From positions 558,001 to 622,000 of the forward strand of contig NZ_VHKL01000001.1 of the NCBI RefSeq assembly GCF_007474605.1: DNA of 64,000 bases. Direction: 5' to 3'. Origin of the DNA: Rhodoligotrophos appendicifer (GTDB lineage Bacteria > Pseudomonadota > Alphaproteobacteria > Rhizobiales > Im1). The position numbers were made by a program, and so were the translations under genes. Positions 29,732 through 38,744 of this stretch are shown here, one piece after another; position 1 is the first letter of the stretch; every line of letters begins with the position of its first letter. The notes under the pieces were generated by a model. That model worked only from the letters and a program-made list of their open reading frames with translations, did no database searches and was not told where the DNA came from.

Positions 29732-30295
29732 GTGTCCGAGCGTGAACAGATGCCGCAATGGCATGGAACGACCATTCTGACCGTCCGCAAGCAGGGAAAG
29801 GTCGTCATCGCTGGCGACGGCCAGGTGAGTTTCGGCAATACGGTCATGAAATCAAATGCACGCAAAGTGCGGCCATTGGGAACCGGCAAGGTGATCTCGG
29901 GCTTCGCGGGGGCCACAGCGGACGCGATGACGCTCTTCGAGAGGCTCGAGACCAAGCTTGAGAAGCATCCGGGCCAGTTGACACGCGCCTGCGTTGAGCT
30001 CGCGAAAGACTGGCGCACCGACCGGTACCTTCGCCGCCTGGAAGCCATGATGATTGTGGCGGACCCGCAGGTGACCTTGGTCCTGACCGGAAACGGCGAT
30101 GTTCTGGAGCCCGAGAACGGGTTGATGGGCATCGGATCAGGGGGTCAGTTCGCATTGGCGGCTGCGCGCGCGCTCATCGACAGTGAGCACGACCCGGAGG
30201 AAATCGCCCGGCGTGCCATGCGCATCGCCGCCGACATCTGTATCTACACGAACAACAACATTGTCGTCGAAACACTCGAAGACGCCGACACTTGA
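29732..30295 (+). CDS. hslV: ATP-dependent protease peptidase subunit HslV (ClpQ)
   Basis: Threonine protease forming the HslVU complex. GTG 29732 is preceded by AAGAGGG; the mature N-terminus is probably the Thr in [20 protein letters not shown], about residue 13-14, and [14 protein letters not shown] lies in the C-terminal half. The 187 residues are standard for alphaproteobacteria. It is followed after 22 bases by hslU. I saw no confident RpoH promoter in the gap. Confidence 0.96.
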   Translation: MSEREQMPQWHGTTILTVRKQGKVVIAGDGQVSFGNTVMKSNARKVRPLGTGKVISGFAGATADAMTLFERLETKLEKHPGQLTRACVELAKDWRTDRYLRRLEAMMIVADPQVTLVLTGNGDVLEPENGLMGIGSGGQFALAAARALIDSEHDPEEIARRAMRIAADICIYTNNNIVVETLEDADT

Positions 30296-30317
30296 GCCCT
30301 TTTCTAGCGAGACGTAA

Positions 30318-31625
30318 ATGACCGACTTCTCACCCCGTGAGATCGTATCCGAACTTGACCGCTACATCGTCGGGCAACGTGATGCCAAACGCGCGGTGGC
30401 CATCGCCTTGCGCAACCGCTGGCGGCGCCAGCAGTTGGAAGATGGCCTTCGCGAGGAGGTTCTGCCGAAGAACATTCTCATGATCGGGCCCACCGGCGTC
30501 GGCAAGACCGAGATCGCACGCCGCTTGGCCAAGCTCGCCAACGCCCCCTTCATCAAGGTGGAGGCCACGAAATTCACCGAGGTTGGCTATGTCGGCCGCG
30601 ACGTTGAGCAGATCATTCGTGACTTGATGGAGGTTTCTCTCGGTCTCGTTCGGCAGCGACGGCGCAAGGAAGTTGAGGCTTCCGCCCAGCTTCACGCGGA
30701 AGAGCGAGTGCTCGACGCCCTCGTCGGAAAGAATGCAGCCGCCAGCACTCGTGAAAGCTTCCGGCGCAGACTGCGCACCGGAGAGCTTGACGAAAAGGAA
30801 ATCGAGATTCAGGTCGCCGATACCGGCGGAATGCCAGCCTTCGACATTCCCGGGATGCCCGGTGCCCAGGTCGGCATGGTCAATCTCAGTGACATGCTGG
30901 GCAAGGCTTTCGGTCAGCGGATGAAGGCGCGCAGGACGAGTGTCCGCGCCAGCTATGAGGTGCTTATCGCCGAAGAATCCGACAAGCTCCTCGACCAGGA
31001 TCAAATCACCCAGGAGGCCATTCATCTCGTTGAAAACAATGGCATTGTCTTCCTGGATGAGCTGGACAAGGTCTGTGCCCGCTCCGGCGAGAGATCTGGC
31101 GGCGACGTCAGCCGCGAAGGCGTGCAGCGCGATTTGCTCCCCCTGCTCGAGGGCACCACGGTCGCGACGAAATATGGGCCGGTGAAGACCGACCACGTCT
31201 TGTTTATCGCTTCGGGCGCTTTCCATATCGCCAAGCCATCCGACCTGCTGCCCGAACTGCAGGGAAGATTGCCGATACGGGTCGAATTGAACCCCCTGAC
31301 CCGCAGTGATTTCCGCCGGATCCTGACCGAGCCAGAGGCCAGTTTGATCAAGCAATACAAAGCCTTGCTGGCGACCGAAGGGGTCACCGTCGAGTTCGAA
31401 GACGATGGTATCGATGCTCTGGCGGACTTCGCGGCCGAGATCAACTCGACGGTCGAGAACATCGGTGCGCGCCGGCTTCAGACAGTGATGGAGCGGGTGT
31501 TGGACGAGATCAGCTTCGAGGCCTCCGACCGGCCGGGATCGAGCCTCACCATCAATGCGGCCTATGTCCAGGACAGGATCGGCGACTTGGCAAAGAACAC
31601 GGATCTATCGAAGTTCATCCTGTGA
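30318..31625 (+). CDS. hslU: ATP-dependent protease ATPase subunit HslU (ClpY)
   Basis: AAA+ unfoldase that feeds HslV. The 435 residues have Walker [11 protein letters not shown] (about 56-65), the I-domain insertion, Walker [14 protein letters not shown] and the C-terminal sensor-2 region [15 protein letters not shown]. The last residues, LSKFIL, match the HslU tail that docks in HslV. The last 21 bases overlap the 3' end of the convergent XRE-type gene. Confidence 0.97.
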   Translation: MTDFSPREIVSELDRYIVGQRDAKRAVAIALRNRWRRQQLEDGLREEVLPKNILMIGPTGVGKTEIARRLAKLANAPFIKVEATKFTEVGYVGRDVEQIIRDLMEVSLGLVRQRRRKEVEASAQLHAEERVLDALVGKNAAASTRESFRRRLRTGELDEKEIEIQVADTGGMPAFDIPGMPGAQVGMVNLSDMLGKAFGQRMKARRTSVRASYEVLIAEESDKLLDQDQITQEAIHLVENNGIVFLDELDKVCARSGERSGGDVSREGVQRDLLPLLEGTTVATKYGPVKTDHVLFIASGAFHIAKPSDLLPELQGRLPIRVELNPLTRSDFRRILTEPEASLIKQYKALLATEGVTVEFEDDGIDALADFAAEINSTVENIGARRLQTVMERVLDEISFEASDRPGSSLTINAAYVQDRIGDLAKNTDLSKFIL

Positions 31626-31970
31626 TCTCAGTATAGTCGCAATATTCTCTAATTGTTCCTCGGACAGTTTAGCTATTCGCTCGGACATCAGGTTGGCCGT
31701 CTCTGTCGCTCGTGCCGTGAGATGTGATGTGTCGATGACGACCCGGGGATGAGATCTTTGTGCCAGAGCCGCCAAGTCTTCGGCTTCATCCCAGATGACG
31801 TTGAAATAGGTGATGATCCTTTGCAACAGCGTCCAGCTTGGCCGCCCGCGGCGGCCGTGCTCCAGAGCTGAGAGATAGGCGCTGGACACCCCGACAGAGG
31901 CGGCCATTTCCTTGAGGGAGATGCCCCTTAATTCCCGCAACTCCCGCATTTTTTGTCCGAACGGGGTCAT
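31605..31970 (-). CDS. XRE-family helix-turn-helix protein
   Basis: 121 residues with a Cro/CI-type helix-turn-helix at the N-terminus: [20 protein letters not shown] and [19 protein letters not shown], then a helical tail ([37 protein letters not shown]). Homologues occur after the Tim44-like-mltA-smr block in rhizobia as I recall it. Its ATG overlaps the smr stop by 4 bases, so it belongs to that operon. The target is unknown. Confidence 0.85.
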   Translation of the reverse strand: MTPFGQKMRELRELRGISLKEMAASVGVSSAYLSALEHGRRGRPSWTLLQRIITYFNVIWDEAEDLAALAQRSHPRVVIDTSHLTARATETANLMSERIAKLSEEQLENIATILRSQDELR

Positions 31971-32590
31971 GCGGCGAGGCTGGGATTGCGCCGCAGCCGG
32001 ACATAGAGCGCGCCGCCGCCGCCATGCTTGGGATGTGCCGGTTGAAACCCCGACACTATGTTCCGAAAATGCGACTCATTCAGCCATTCCGGCACGGCTC
32101 GGCGCAGCCTCCCCCCGCGCTCCGGCGTGTCATAAGAATTGAGACCATGGAGCATATGTCTGGAGATCGGTCCCGAGCCCTTTCCGGTGATCACGATGAC
32201 AAAGCGCTGACCTCTCTCGAAAGAGGCTGAAAGATAAGAGAAAAGTTTTACACGCGCCGTTTCCAGGGTTTCCCCGTGAAGGTCGATGCGGGCCTCGATG
32301 GAGATTTGGCCGCGTAATAACTTCTGCCCCGTCCGCCGATCGATGCCCGAGAGAGGCGGCGTCAGGCGCTTTACAGGCGTTTTGAGAACAGGAATGGGAA
32401 CGGCGTGTTTCGGTATGTTTTTGCGCCGTTCCGGGGGAGAAATCGCCTGTTCCGCGATCGGTACGACAAGGGTCGTGTCTTTCGCCTCCTCGGCAATCTT
32501 TTTAGTCGGCTTGCTGATGGGGGTGACCGTCTCGATCACCCGGTCCCAAAGCTCCATATCGGGGATAAGTCGCTTGCGTCGCCCGGCCAT
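31967..32590 (-). CDS. Smr domain protein
   Basis: 207 residues. The first about 100 are basic and proline-rich; the C-terminal Smr domain has RIDLHGETLETARVKLFSYL, VIVITGKGSG and HPKHGGGGALYVRLRR, the LDLHG, TGKG and HGG..ALYV.L motifs of small MutS-related nucleases. Such domains nick DNA or cleave RNA in some homologues. ATG 32590 is preferred; a TTG at 32599 that overlaps the mltA stop is possible. Confidence 0.9.
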   Translation of the reverse strand: MAGRRKRLIPDMELWDRVIETVTPISKPTKKIAEEAKDTTLVVPIAEQAISPPERRKNIPKHAVPIPVLKTPVKRLTPPLSGIDRRTGQKLLRGQISIEARIDLHGETLETARVKLFSYLSASFERGQRFVIVITGKGSGPISRHMLHGLNSYDTPERGGRLRRAVPEWLNESHFRNIVSGFQPAHPKHGGGGALYVRLRRNPSLAA

Positions 32591-32595
32591 GATCG

Positions 32596-33768
32596 TCAAT
32601 TTGCAAGACGGCTTGCAACCGATGGAGGTACGAGGATGATCATGCGACCTTCGCTTTGCATGAGCCCGGCAATGTGACCGGCGCGCGCTCCGGCCCCCCA
32701 GAACACATCACCCCTCACCTGCCCTTTTATGGCGGTCCCCGTGTCCTGAGCAACCATCAAGCGGTTCATCGGCACGAGGCTGTCATTGGGTCCTGCGGGA
32801 ACGGCGCTGCTCAACCAGATAGGAGTGCCATAGGCATAGAAGCGCCGGTCGACCGCAAGGCTGCGCTCCGGGGTCAGCTGCACATGCTGCGCGCCGGGAG
32901 GACCCAGATCGGCACGATCAAGTTCGATGCGCCGGAAGAACACGAAGGATTCGTTCTTCCACATCAGCGCGCGGGCCTGACCGGGATGCCGCGCCAACCA
33001 GTCGAGGATGGTCTGCATCGAGACCTTGTCGCGGGCCAACTCGCCCCGCTCGACGAGAATCCGTCCGATCGGTGTATAGGGAAGCCCGCTTTTGCCGGCA
33101 AAACCGACTCGCAAGATGCGGCCATCGGCCAGCCGCACCCGACCCGAGCCCTGGATCTGCAGGAAGAAGGCGTCCTCCCACCGTTTGAGCCAGACAAGCT
33201 CGAGGCCCCGCCCGGCAAGCTTGCCCTGTTCGATCTCCTGCCTCGTCCAGTAGGGCTGCGGTCGGCCGGCGACCGTCCGGCCGTACCGAACGCCGATCCG
33301 CTTTTCCGTTGCGGCATCGAATGCCACGAGGTCGGAAGGTTTCCCATAGAGCGGCACGACATACTCGCCGCCCCGCTTCAGGGCACCCTCCACTTCTGGC
33401 TCGTAATACCCCGTGAACAACCCGGCATCAGGGCCGGAGGAGACGTTCAACGGACGCAAACTCTTCTCGAAGAAGGCGCGCGCCTGGGTGTCGGACACTT
33501 CCTCGGGCATCGTCAGTGCAGAGTTGCAGACGGGAAGCCACTCGGCCCGCTTTCCCGTAAACTGGGGCGAGCCGGCGAAGCCGCGGCCCGTCGCCACCAC
33601 TTCCCGGCAGGACCGGTGAAAGGTGGCAAAGGCGGCGGCATGTGCATCCTGTGCCCAGCCCGGGATGGCCGCGAAGCTCATGGCGGTCACCGACCGGGCA
33701 TCGGCAGCGCTCATCATGGACCACCAGAGAAAGAGTGGCAGCAGGGCCGCCAGTCGGAAAGCGCTCAT
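32596..33768 (-). CDS. mltA: Membrane-bound lytic murein transglycosylase A
   Basis: Peptidoglycan-cleaving enzyme that leaves 1,6-anhydromuramic ends. The 390 residues have a signal peptide (about 1-25, FRLAALLPLFLWWSMMSAADA), the MltA domain (FTGYYEPEVEGALKRGG; FFLQIQGSGRVRLADG) and the C-terminal 3D domain (VAQDTGTAIKGQVRGDVFWG, with the catalytic Asp). There is no lipobox Cys at the cleavage site, so it is probably soluble in the periplasm. It overlaps smr. Confidence 0.95.
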   Translation of the reverse strand: MSAFRLAALLPLFLWWSMMSAADARSVTAMSFAAIPGWAQDAHAAAFATFHRSCREVVATGRGFAGSPQFTGKRAEWLPVCNSALTMPEEVSDTQARAFFEKSLRPLNVSSGPDAGLFTGYYEPEVEGALKRGGEYVVPLYGKPSDLVAFDAATEKRIGVRYGRTVAGRPQPYWTRQEIEQGKLAGRGLELVWLKRWEDAFFLQIQGSGRVRLADGRILRVGFAGKSGLPYTPIGRILVERGELARDKVSMQTILDWLARHPGQARALMWKNESFVFFRRIELDRADLGPPGAQHVQLTPERSLAVDRRFYAYGTPIWLSSAVPAGPNDSLVPMNRLMVAQDTGTAIKGQVRGDVFWGAGARAGHIAGLMQSEGRMIILVPPSVASRLAN

Positions 33769-33846
33769 GGTGAATGAATCTCTTATCGCTTCGGGACGAT
33801 TGTCCTTAACGCGACTTGTTGATCATTCCCTTAACAAGGCGGCTGA

Positions 33847-34584
33847 TCAATTCGGCGCTTCGGTGCCCACGAGTTTCCAGTTCGGATCGCGCGACGAGGT
33901 ATCGCGGGCGAACGTCCAGATGTCCTTCACCTCACGAACCTTCTTCGGATCGCCGTCGACGATGTTGCCTTCGCGATCCTTTGTCGATGTGATCAACTCG
34001 CTCGTAAAGCGGATCGTGACATTCGCCTGTCGCCGGTCAAGCCGGGCGTCGATGATCGTGGCATCATCAATGCCCACAAAGGTCGTCTCGTTGACCTGGC
34101 CTTCCTGCTCCCGCTCATCCAGAGCGGCGGAGAAACCCTCGAACACCTCGGCGCTCAACAGATTGTTGAGCGTCTGCCGGTCGCCCTCCGCAAAAGCGGT
34201 CACGACCATCTCATAGGCCGCCTTCGCGCCCTCGAGGAAGGATTTCGGTGCAAAGCTCGGATCTGCTGCGGCAATCGCTTCGATCCCGGCTGCGACGGAA
34301 GAGCCTTCCGTAGCGTAGCCTTTCCAGATCGGCGGACGATCATCCTCCACATTGGCATTGGCGGCTGACCCCGGAGCTCTTACATCGCGCTCCGGAAGGC
34401 TGACGACTTTTCCGTCCTGGCTGACGGTCGCAGGCTGAGTCCGCTCCCGCTCGTTGCGGGCAAACGGATCAACCGGGGGACGCTCGTGTCCGGTGCGACG
34501 TCCAAGCACACTACGCAGGCGCAAGAACACCACGACGGCGATCCCCAGAAGGAGAAGATTGAGTGGGTCGAATGCTTCATTCAT
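33847..34584 (-). CDS. Tim44-like (TimA) protein
   Basis: 245 residues with an N-terminal membrane anchor ([20 protein letters not shown], residues 7-26), a charged linker, and a C-terminal Tim44 domain (APKSFLEGAKAAYEMVVTAF, then TLNNLLSAEVFEGFSAAL and TIRFTSELITS). Alphaproteobacterial Tim44-like proteins are regarded as relatives of the mitochondrial import motor anchor; the bacterial role is not established. ATG 34584 is chosen, since upstream in-frame codons extend through the promoter. Confidence 0.88.
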   Translation of the reverse strand: MNEAFDPLNLLLLGIAVVVFLRLRSVLGRRTGHERPPVDPFARNERERTQPATVSQDGKVVSLPERDVRAPGSAANANVEDDRPPIWKGYATEGSSVAAGIEAIAAADPSFAPKSFLEGAKAAYEMVVTAFAEGDRQTLNNLLSAEVFEGFSAALDEREQEGQVNETTFVGIDDATIIDARLDRRQANVTIRFTSELITSTKDREGNIVDGDPKKVREVKDIWTFARDTSSRDPNWKLVGTEAPN

Positions 34585-34678
34585 GATGCTGGCTCGGCCG
34601 CTTTCCGTGTGGTCGGTCACAGTCACGGCAAGGTGACCACGATAAAGGCGGCCCGTTGCGTGCTCCTGCTCTCGACAA

Positions 34679-34706
34679 GATATAAGACATCTTGGAGACC
34701 GTCCAA
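34679..34706 (-). promoter_or_regulatory. Probable promoter of the Tim44-like-mltA-smr-xre operon
   Basis: Minus-strand TTGGAC (34701-34706) and TATATC (34679-34684) are 16 bases apart, about 95 bases before the Tim44-like gene start. It lies in the divergent gap with fxsA. Confidence 0.45.
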
Positions 34707-34796
34707 CGGCTCCGGTGGTCTATCACTAACATTTTGCCGCGTCGAAGGCCCAATTCTTTGTGTAAAATAGCGGCAATGGTTGCAAGGTAAGGTTCC

Positions 34797-35345
34797 GTGC
34801 CCCTCTTTCTTTTACTCGCGGCACTCGCGCTGCCGCTACTGGAAATTGCCGTCTTCATCCTGGTGGGCGAGGAGATCGGCGCTTTTGCGACCATTGGCTT
34901 GATCATTCTCTCCGCGGTTGCCGGACTTTTGATCATCCGCTGGCAGGGTGTGTCGATCCTCATGGAGACGCAGCGTTCCCTGGGACAAAATGGCATACCG
35001 GTCGCCCCGGCGATTCATGGCGCTTTTTTGGCAATCGCGGGATTCCTGCTTCTCATACCCGGCTTCATCACGGATGCCGTGGCCTTTGCGCTGCTCATCC
35101 CGCCGGTCCGGCTGGCACTCGGCCGAACGATCCTGGAGCGGATCAGACGCTCGAAACGCTTTTCAGTTCATGTCTCCGGCGGGCCACCCTTCGGTCAGGG
35201 CCGCGAGGGCTTCAGAGCCGGTCCGAGTACCGGCCCGGTCATCGAAGGTGAGGTCATCGAAGATCTCACGCCAGCAGACGACGATCCCCCGAATTCCAGG
35301 ATCCCGGGGGCGACGGGCAGTGATCAATCGCCGTGGCGGAGATAG
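34797..35345 (+). CDS. fxsA: FxsA family membrane protein
   Basis: 182 residues from GTG 34797, which is preceded by AAGGTAAGG. It has three to four hydrophobic helices (LLLAALALPLLEIAVFILVG; FATIGLIILSAVAGLLIIRW; GAFLAIAGFLLLIPGFITDA) and the FxsA stretch RWQGVSILMETQRSLGQNG. The C-terminus is a soluble, acidic tail. FxsA of Escherichia coli influences F-plasmid exclusion of phage T7; the role here is unknown. It stands between the divergent Tim44-like operon and secB. Confidence 0.88.
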   Translation: MPLFLLLAALALPLLEIAVFILVGEEIGAFATIGLIILSAVAGLLIIRWQGVSILMETQRSLGQNGIPVAPAIHGAFLAIAGFLLLIPGFITDAVAFALLIPPVRLALGRTILERIRRSKRFSVHVSGGPPFGQGREGFRAGPSTGPVIEGEVIEDLTPADDDPPNSRIPGATGSDQSPWRR

Positions 35346-35436
35346 AGGGCGAGCCTCCGCTTCGCCTTGCGAGCGCCATTGAACCGTGTTAGCCCACGAG
35401 CCGAGCGGCTCGCTGAGCCAGAAATACCCTCAGGAT

Positions 35437-35985
35437 ATGGACCGTCCCGCAATGGCCGACGACAACACGAACTTCAATCGGAACGGCGCTGGAAACGGCA
35501 TTCCCGGCGCGCCGAATCCGAACGCTGCCCAGGGCCAAAAGCCTTCGATGCGGGTTCTGGCTCAGTATCTGAAGGATCTGTCCTTTGAGAATCCCAATGC
35601 GCCGCAATCCCTGAGCGGCCAGGCGACGCAGCCGAAAATCGACATCTCGGTGAATGTGAACGCGAAGAACCTCACACCGACGGATTACGAGGTCGAGATT
35701 CATATCGAAGTGAAGGCATCCGGCGCCGATGCGATCGTGTTCCAGGCGGAGATGCTGTATGCGGGCGTGTTCCGGCTGGAGAACATCCCCCAGGAGATGC
35801 TGCATCCGGTGGTCCTGATCGAATGCCCCCGCATGCTCTTCCCCTTTGCCCGTCAGATCCTCTCCGACGCCACGCGCAATGGCGGTTTCCCGCCCCTCAT
35901 GCTCGATCCCATCGATTTCGCCGCCATGTATCAGCAGCGCTCTGAGCAGATGCGCCCCGCCGAGGGCAATTTTCAGCAGGCCTGA
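35437..35985 (+). CDS. secB: Protein-export chaperone SecB
   Basis: Cytosolic tetrameric chaperone that holds preproteins for SecA. The family stretches are present: RVLAQYLKDLSFENPNAP, then ISVNVNAKNLTPTDYEVEIH and VLIECPRMLFPFARQILSDA, ending NGGFPPLMLDPIDFAAMYQQ. About 182 residues from ATG 35437; another in-frame ATG at 35452 is also plausible, and the frame is open from 35386. A disordered Asn-rich N-terminus of about 35 residues precedes the core. Confidence 0.96.
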   Translation: MDRPAMADDNTNFNRNGAGNGIPGAPNPNAAQGQKPSMRVLAQYLKDLSFENPNAPQSLSGQATQPKIDISVNVNAKNLTPTDYEVEIHIEVKASGADAIVFQAEMLYAGVFRLENIPQEMLHPVVLIECPRMLFPFARQILSDATRNGGFPPLMLDPIDFAAMYQQRSEQMRPAEGNFQQA

Positions 35986-35992
35986 TCCTGCA

Positions 35993-36697
35993 TCACTCTC
36001 CGAGGCGGACGTAATCCAGCCAAACCGCCTCGGCTCCCAAGGTACCGACGAAAGCAAGGTGGGCCTGTTCCTCCTCCGCCGTAAGCCGCGGCGTCAACGG
36101 CCTCGGCCGAACCGGCAGAGACATGCCGCGGCTGCCTCTGTCATAGGCCGCCGCCTGGGCCACGGTGACCAAAGTGAGGTTTGGCTGGCGCGCACCGATG
36201 AGCTCGACATAGACGTCGGCGAGCAGTTCCGCATCCAGCAACGCGCCATGCTTCGTCCGCTTGGTATTGTCCACATTGTAGCGCCGGCACAGGGCATCCA
36301 GGCTGTTCTGGCTCATGGGATGGCGTTGGCGGGCGATGACGAGCGTGTCGATCAGCTGGTCTTCGACGATGAGCGGCATCGACAGCCGCTTCAGCTCTGA
36401 ATTCAGAAAACCTGCATCGAAGGCTGCATTGTGGATGACCAGCGCGGCCCCCTCGATGAAAGCCAGGAATTCCTCGGCGATCTCCGCAAATCTCGGCTTG
36501 TCCTGCAGGAAGTCCAGGGTGATGCCGTGGACGGCGATCGCATCAGGGTGAATGTCCCGGTCGGGATTGAGATATTTATGAAAGATCCGGCCGGTTGGGA
36601 TGTGGTTGATCATCTCGATGCCGCCGATCTCGATCAGCCGGTCGCCCATTTCGTGGGACAAGCCGGTCGTTTCGGTATCGAGGACGATATACTTCAT
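35993..36697 (-). CDS. dnaQ: DNA polymerase III epsilon subunit (3'-5' exonuclease)
   Basis: Proofreading exonuclease of the replicase. The 234 residues have the DEDDh motifs: VLDTETTGLSHEMGDRLIEI (Exo I, Asp7 and Glu9), VIHNAAFDAGFLNSEL (Exo II) and RTKHGALLDAELLADVYVEL (Exo III His and Asp). The C-terminus should bind the polymerase alpha subunit. Its ATG overlaps the coaE stop by 4 bases. It is the last gene of the leftward ppsR-maf-aroE-coaE-dnaQ operon. Confidence 0.96.
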   Translation of the reverse strand: MKYIVLDTETTGLSHEMGDRLIEIGGIEMINHIPTGRIFHKYLNPDRDIHPDAIAVHGITLDFLQDKPRFAEIAEEFLAFIEGAALVIHNAAFDAGFLNSELKRLSMPLIVEDQLIDTLVIARQRHPMSQNSLDALCRRYNVDNTKRTKHGALLDAELLADVYVELIGARQPNLTLVTVAQAAAYDRGSRGMSLPVRPRPLTPRLTAEEEQAHLAFVGTLGAEAVWLDYVRLGE

Positions 36698-37305
36698 CGG
36701 GACTGCTCTGTGCCGTCGGTGGATCTCAGAGTCTGTACGATTCGGCGCACCTGTTCAAAGGCATCCTCCAATCCCCTGGAGCTGTCCACAATGAAGTCGG
36801 CCCGCGTCCGCTTCTCCTGATCCGGCACTTGACGGCTCAGGATCGAGTCGAGCTTCTCTTCGGTCATTCCAGGTCGCGATAATGCCCGTTTCCGTTGGAT
36901 ATCGCTGGGTGCGCTGACCACCACGACCGCATCGACGCTGTCGCCCCGCCGGGTCTCGTAAAACAGGGGGATGTCGAGCACCACCAGGGGTTCGCCCTCT
37001 GCCTTGGCTCGTTCAAGAAAGAGAAGCTGCTCCTCGCGCACCAAGGGATGCACGATCGCCTCGAGGGCCTTGAGCCGGGCGCTGTCCCCCAGCACGAGCT
37101 TTCCGAGGCTGTCACGGTCCACCGCCCCATCCCGGATGACCGTGGGAAACAGCGCCCCCACAGGCTCCACGGCGCGTCCCCCCCTCGCATAGAGCGCGTG
37201 GACGCAGGAATCGGCATCGAAGACGGGCACGTCGAGCCGTCGGAACATATCGGCCGTTGCCGATTTTCCCATGGCGATCGAACCGGTGAGAGCAACGACC
37301 TTCAT
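36694..37305 (-). CDS. coaE: Dephospho-CoA kinase
   Basis: Last step of CoA synthesis. The 203 residues have the P-loop ALTGSIAMGKSATADMFRRL (residues 5-24), the CoA-binding DADSCVHALYARGG, then VHPLVREEQL and VVLDIPLFYE (acidic catalytic region) and the lid with RALSRPGMTEEKLDSILSRQ. It sits 3 bases after aroE and overlaps dnaQ by 4. With coaA at 25 kb, the window has both kinases of CoA synthesis. Confidence 0.96.
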   Translation of the reverse strand: MKVVALTGSIAMGKSATADMFRRLDVPVFDADSCVHALYARGGRAVEPVGALFPTVIRDGAVDRDSLGKLVLGDSARLKALEAIVHPLVREEQLLFLERAKAEGEPLVVLDIPLFYETRRGDSVDAVVVVSAPSDIQRKRALSRPGMTEEKLDSILSRQVPDQEKRTRADFIVDSSRGLEDAFEQVRRIVQTLRSTDGTEQSR

Positions 37306-37308
37306 GCT

Positions 37309-38145
37309 CTACCCCTGCAGATCAGCAATCACGAGCGCCCGCAGCGCCGGCGTCACCTGTGGCCGCACGCCGAACCAGCGCTCGAAGGCGGGAACAGCCT
37401 GGTGGAGGAGCATTCCCAACCCATCCACGATGCGCAAGCCGCGTGTGGCGGCCTCGGTAAGCAGGGGCGTCATGAGCGGCACATAGACGATATCACAGAC
37501 AACCAGGGCCTCGGTGGCACCCTCGAAGCTGAACGCGAGCGGGTCCTTGCCCGTCATGCCGAGGGATGTCGTATTCACCAGCAGATCACAGCCATCCAGC
37601 ATGTCCTCTCGGCTGTCCCAAGGCACTACTCTGACAGTAGTGCCGAACTGCGATGCAACATCCTCGGCCCGCTGCATCGATCGATTCGCCAGCGCAATGG
37701 ATTTGACCCCCTCCTCCAGGAGGGCTCCGACGACGGCACGCGCTGCACCGCCAGCACCGAGTATGGCGACATTCGCCCCGTGTAGGGACAGATCCGGAAC
37801 CGCCTGCTTCAGGTTCGCCAGGAAGCCATAGCCATCGGTATTCGTGCCCATCAGCCGCCCATCCTGGAGATAGAGCGTGTTCACCGCCTGGAGGCTGTTG
37901 CTGAACCTGTCTTCGACCGTGACGCTGCGAAACACGGTCTCCTTGTGCGGGATCGTGACATTGGCGCCGATGAGCCCTTGCTCGGCGAAGCGCGCCAGGA
38001 ATTCGGGCAGGTCCTCCGGCGCGACGGCCCGCTTCTCGTAACGGGCATCGATGCCGTACTGCCGGAGCCAGTAATTGTGGATGAGCGGCGAGCGCGAATG
38101 GTGGATGGGCCATCCGATGACGCAGACTTGAGCAGGCTCGTTCAT
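37309..38145 (-). CDS. aroE: Shikimate dehydrogenase
   Basis: NADP-dependent reduction of 3-dehydroshikimate in aromatic amino acid synthesis. The 278 residues have the substrate loop GWPIHHSRSPLIHNYWLRQY, the catalytic GANVTIPHKETVF (Lys) and GTNTDGYGFLANLKQA (Asp), and the NADP site ILGAGGAARAVVGALLEEG with NRS next. It overlaps maf by 4 bases. Confidence 0.97.
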   Translation of the reverse strand: MNEPAQVCVIGWPIHHSRSPLIHNYWLRQYGIDARYEKRAVAPEDLPEFLARFAEQGLIGANVTIPHKETVFRSVTVEDRFSNSLQAVNTLYLQDGRLMGTNTDGYGFLANLKQAVPDLSLHGANVAILGAGGAARAVVGALLEEGVKSIALANRSMQRAEDVASQFGTTVRVVPWDSREDMLDGCDLLVNTTSLGMTGKDPLAFSFEGATEALVVCDIVYVPLMTPLLTEAATRGLRIVDGLGMLLHQAVPAFERWFGVRPQVTPALRALVIADLQG

Positions 38146-38744
38146 GTCAACAGGATGTGCTCTGACCGCAGAAATCCGAGGAGGGGAAGGAGAGGCAGCC
38201 CGAGAATGGTGAAGTAATCGCCCTCGATATGCTCGAACAATTGGGCCCCGAAGCCCTCCAGCTGATAGCCACCGGCGCTCTCCATGACCTTGTCATCGAG
38301 GGCGGCCAGATAGGCACCAAGAAAATCCGTGCTGAAGGCGCGCATTGTGAGTTGCGCTTCGGAATCCTGGCTCCAGACCACGGCGCCGCCTGTCGCGCAG
38401 GCCACCGCGCTGATCAGCGTATGCCGTTGCCCACGAAGGTCGAGGAGTTGCTCCCTCGCCTCTTCGCGCGAGGCTGGTTTATTGAAGATCCGTCCATCCA
38501 GGGAAAGAACCTGGTCGGCCCCGACAACCAGAGCCGATGGATTCGCCTCCGAAACCGAAAGGGCTTTCGCATGGGCGAGGATCATGGCGAGATCAGCCGG
38601 GTCGCTGTCACCCACGGCTTCCTTGACCGTGCCCTCGTCCACCGTATGGGGAGTGACGACCACCTTTAATCCGGCAGCCTCGAGCAGACGACGGCGGGCC
38701 GGACTGGCAGAGGCAAGGACGACCTGGCTGCGGCTGAGCGTCAT
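38142..38744 (-). CDS. maf: Maf-like nucleotide pyrophosphatase
   Basis: Nucleoside triphosphate pyrophosphatase of the Maf/YceF family, which removes dTTP/UTP-like or modified nucleotides. The 200 residues begin VVLASASPARRRLLEAAGLK (substrate Arg residues), contain VVGADQVLSLDGRIFNKPAS and end with GGYQLEGFGAQLFEHIEGDY, all motif positions intact. It overlaps ppsR by 4 bases at one end and aroE by 4 at the other. Confidence 0.94.
   Translation of the reverse strand: MTLSRSQVVLASASPARRRLLEAAGLKVVVTPHTVDEGTVKEAVGDSDPADLAMILAHAKALSVSEANPSALVVGADQVLSLDGRIFNKPASREEAREQLLDLRGQRHTLISAVACATGGAVVWSQDSEAQLTMRAFSTDFLGAYLAALDDKVMESAGGYQLEGFGAQLFEHIEGDYFTILGLPLLPLLGFLRSEHILLT

Noticed and set aside
31478-33846. 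Origin candidate in AT-rich TTAAC motifs between mltA and the Tim44-like gene
   Set aside because: No DnaA boxes and no N7-spaced TTAA pair; the gap is only 78 bp.
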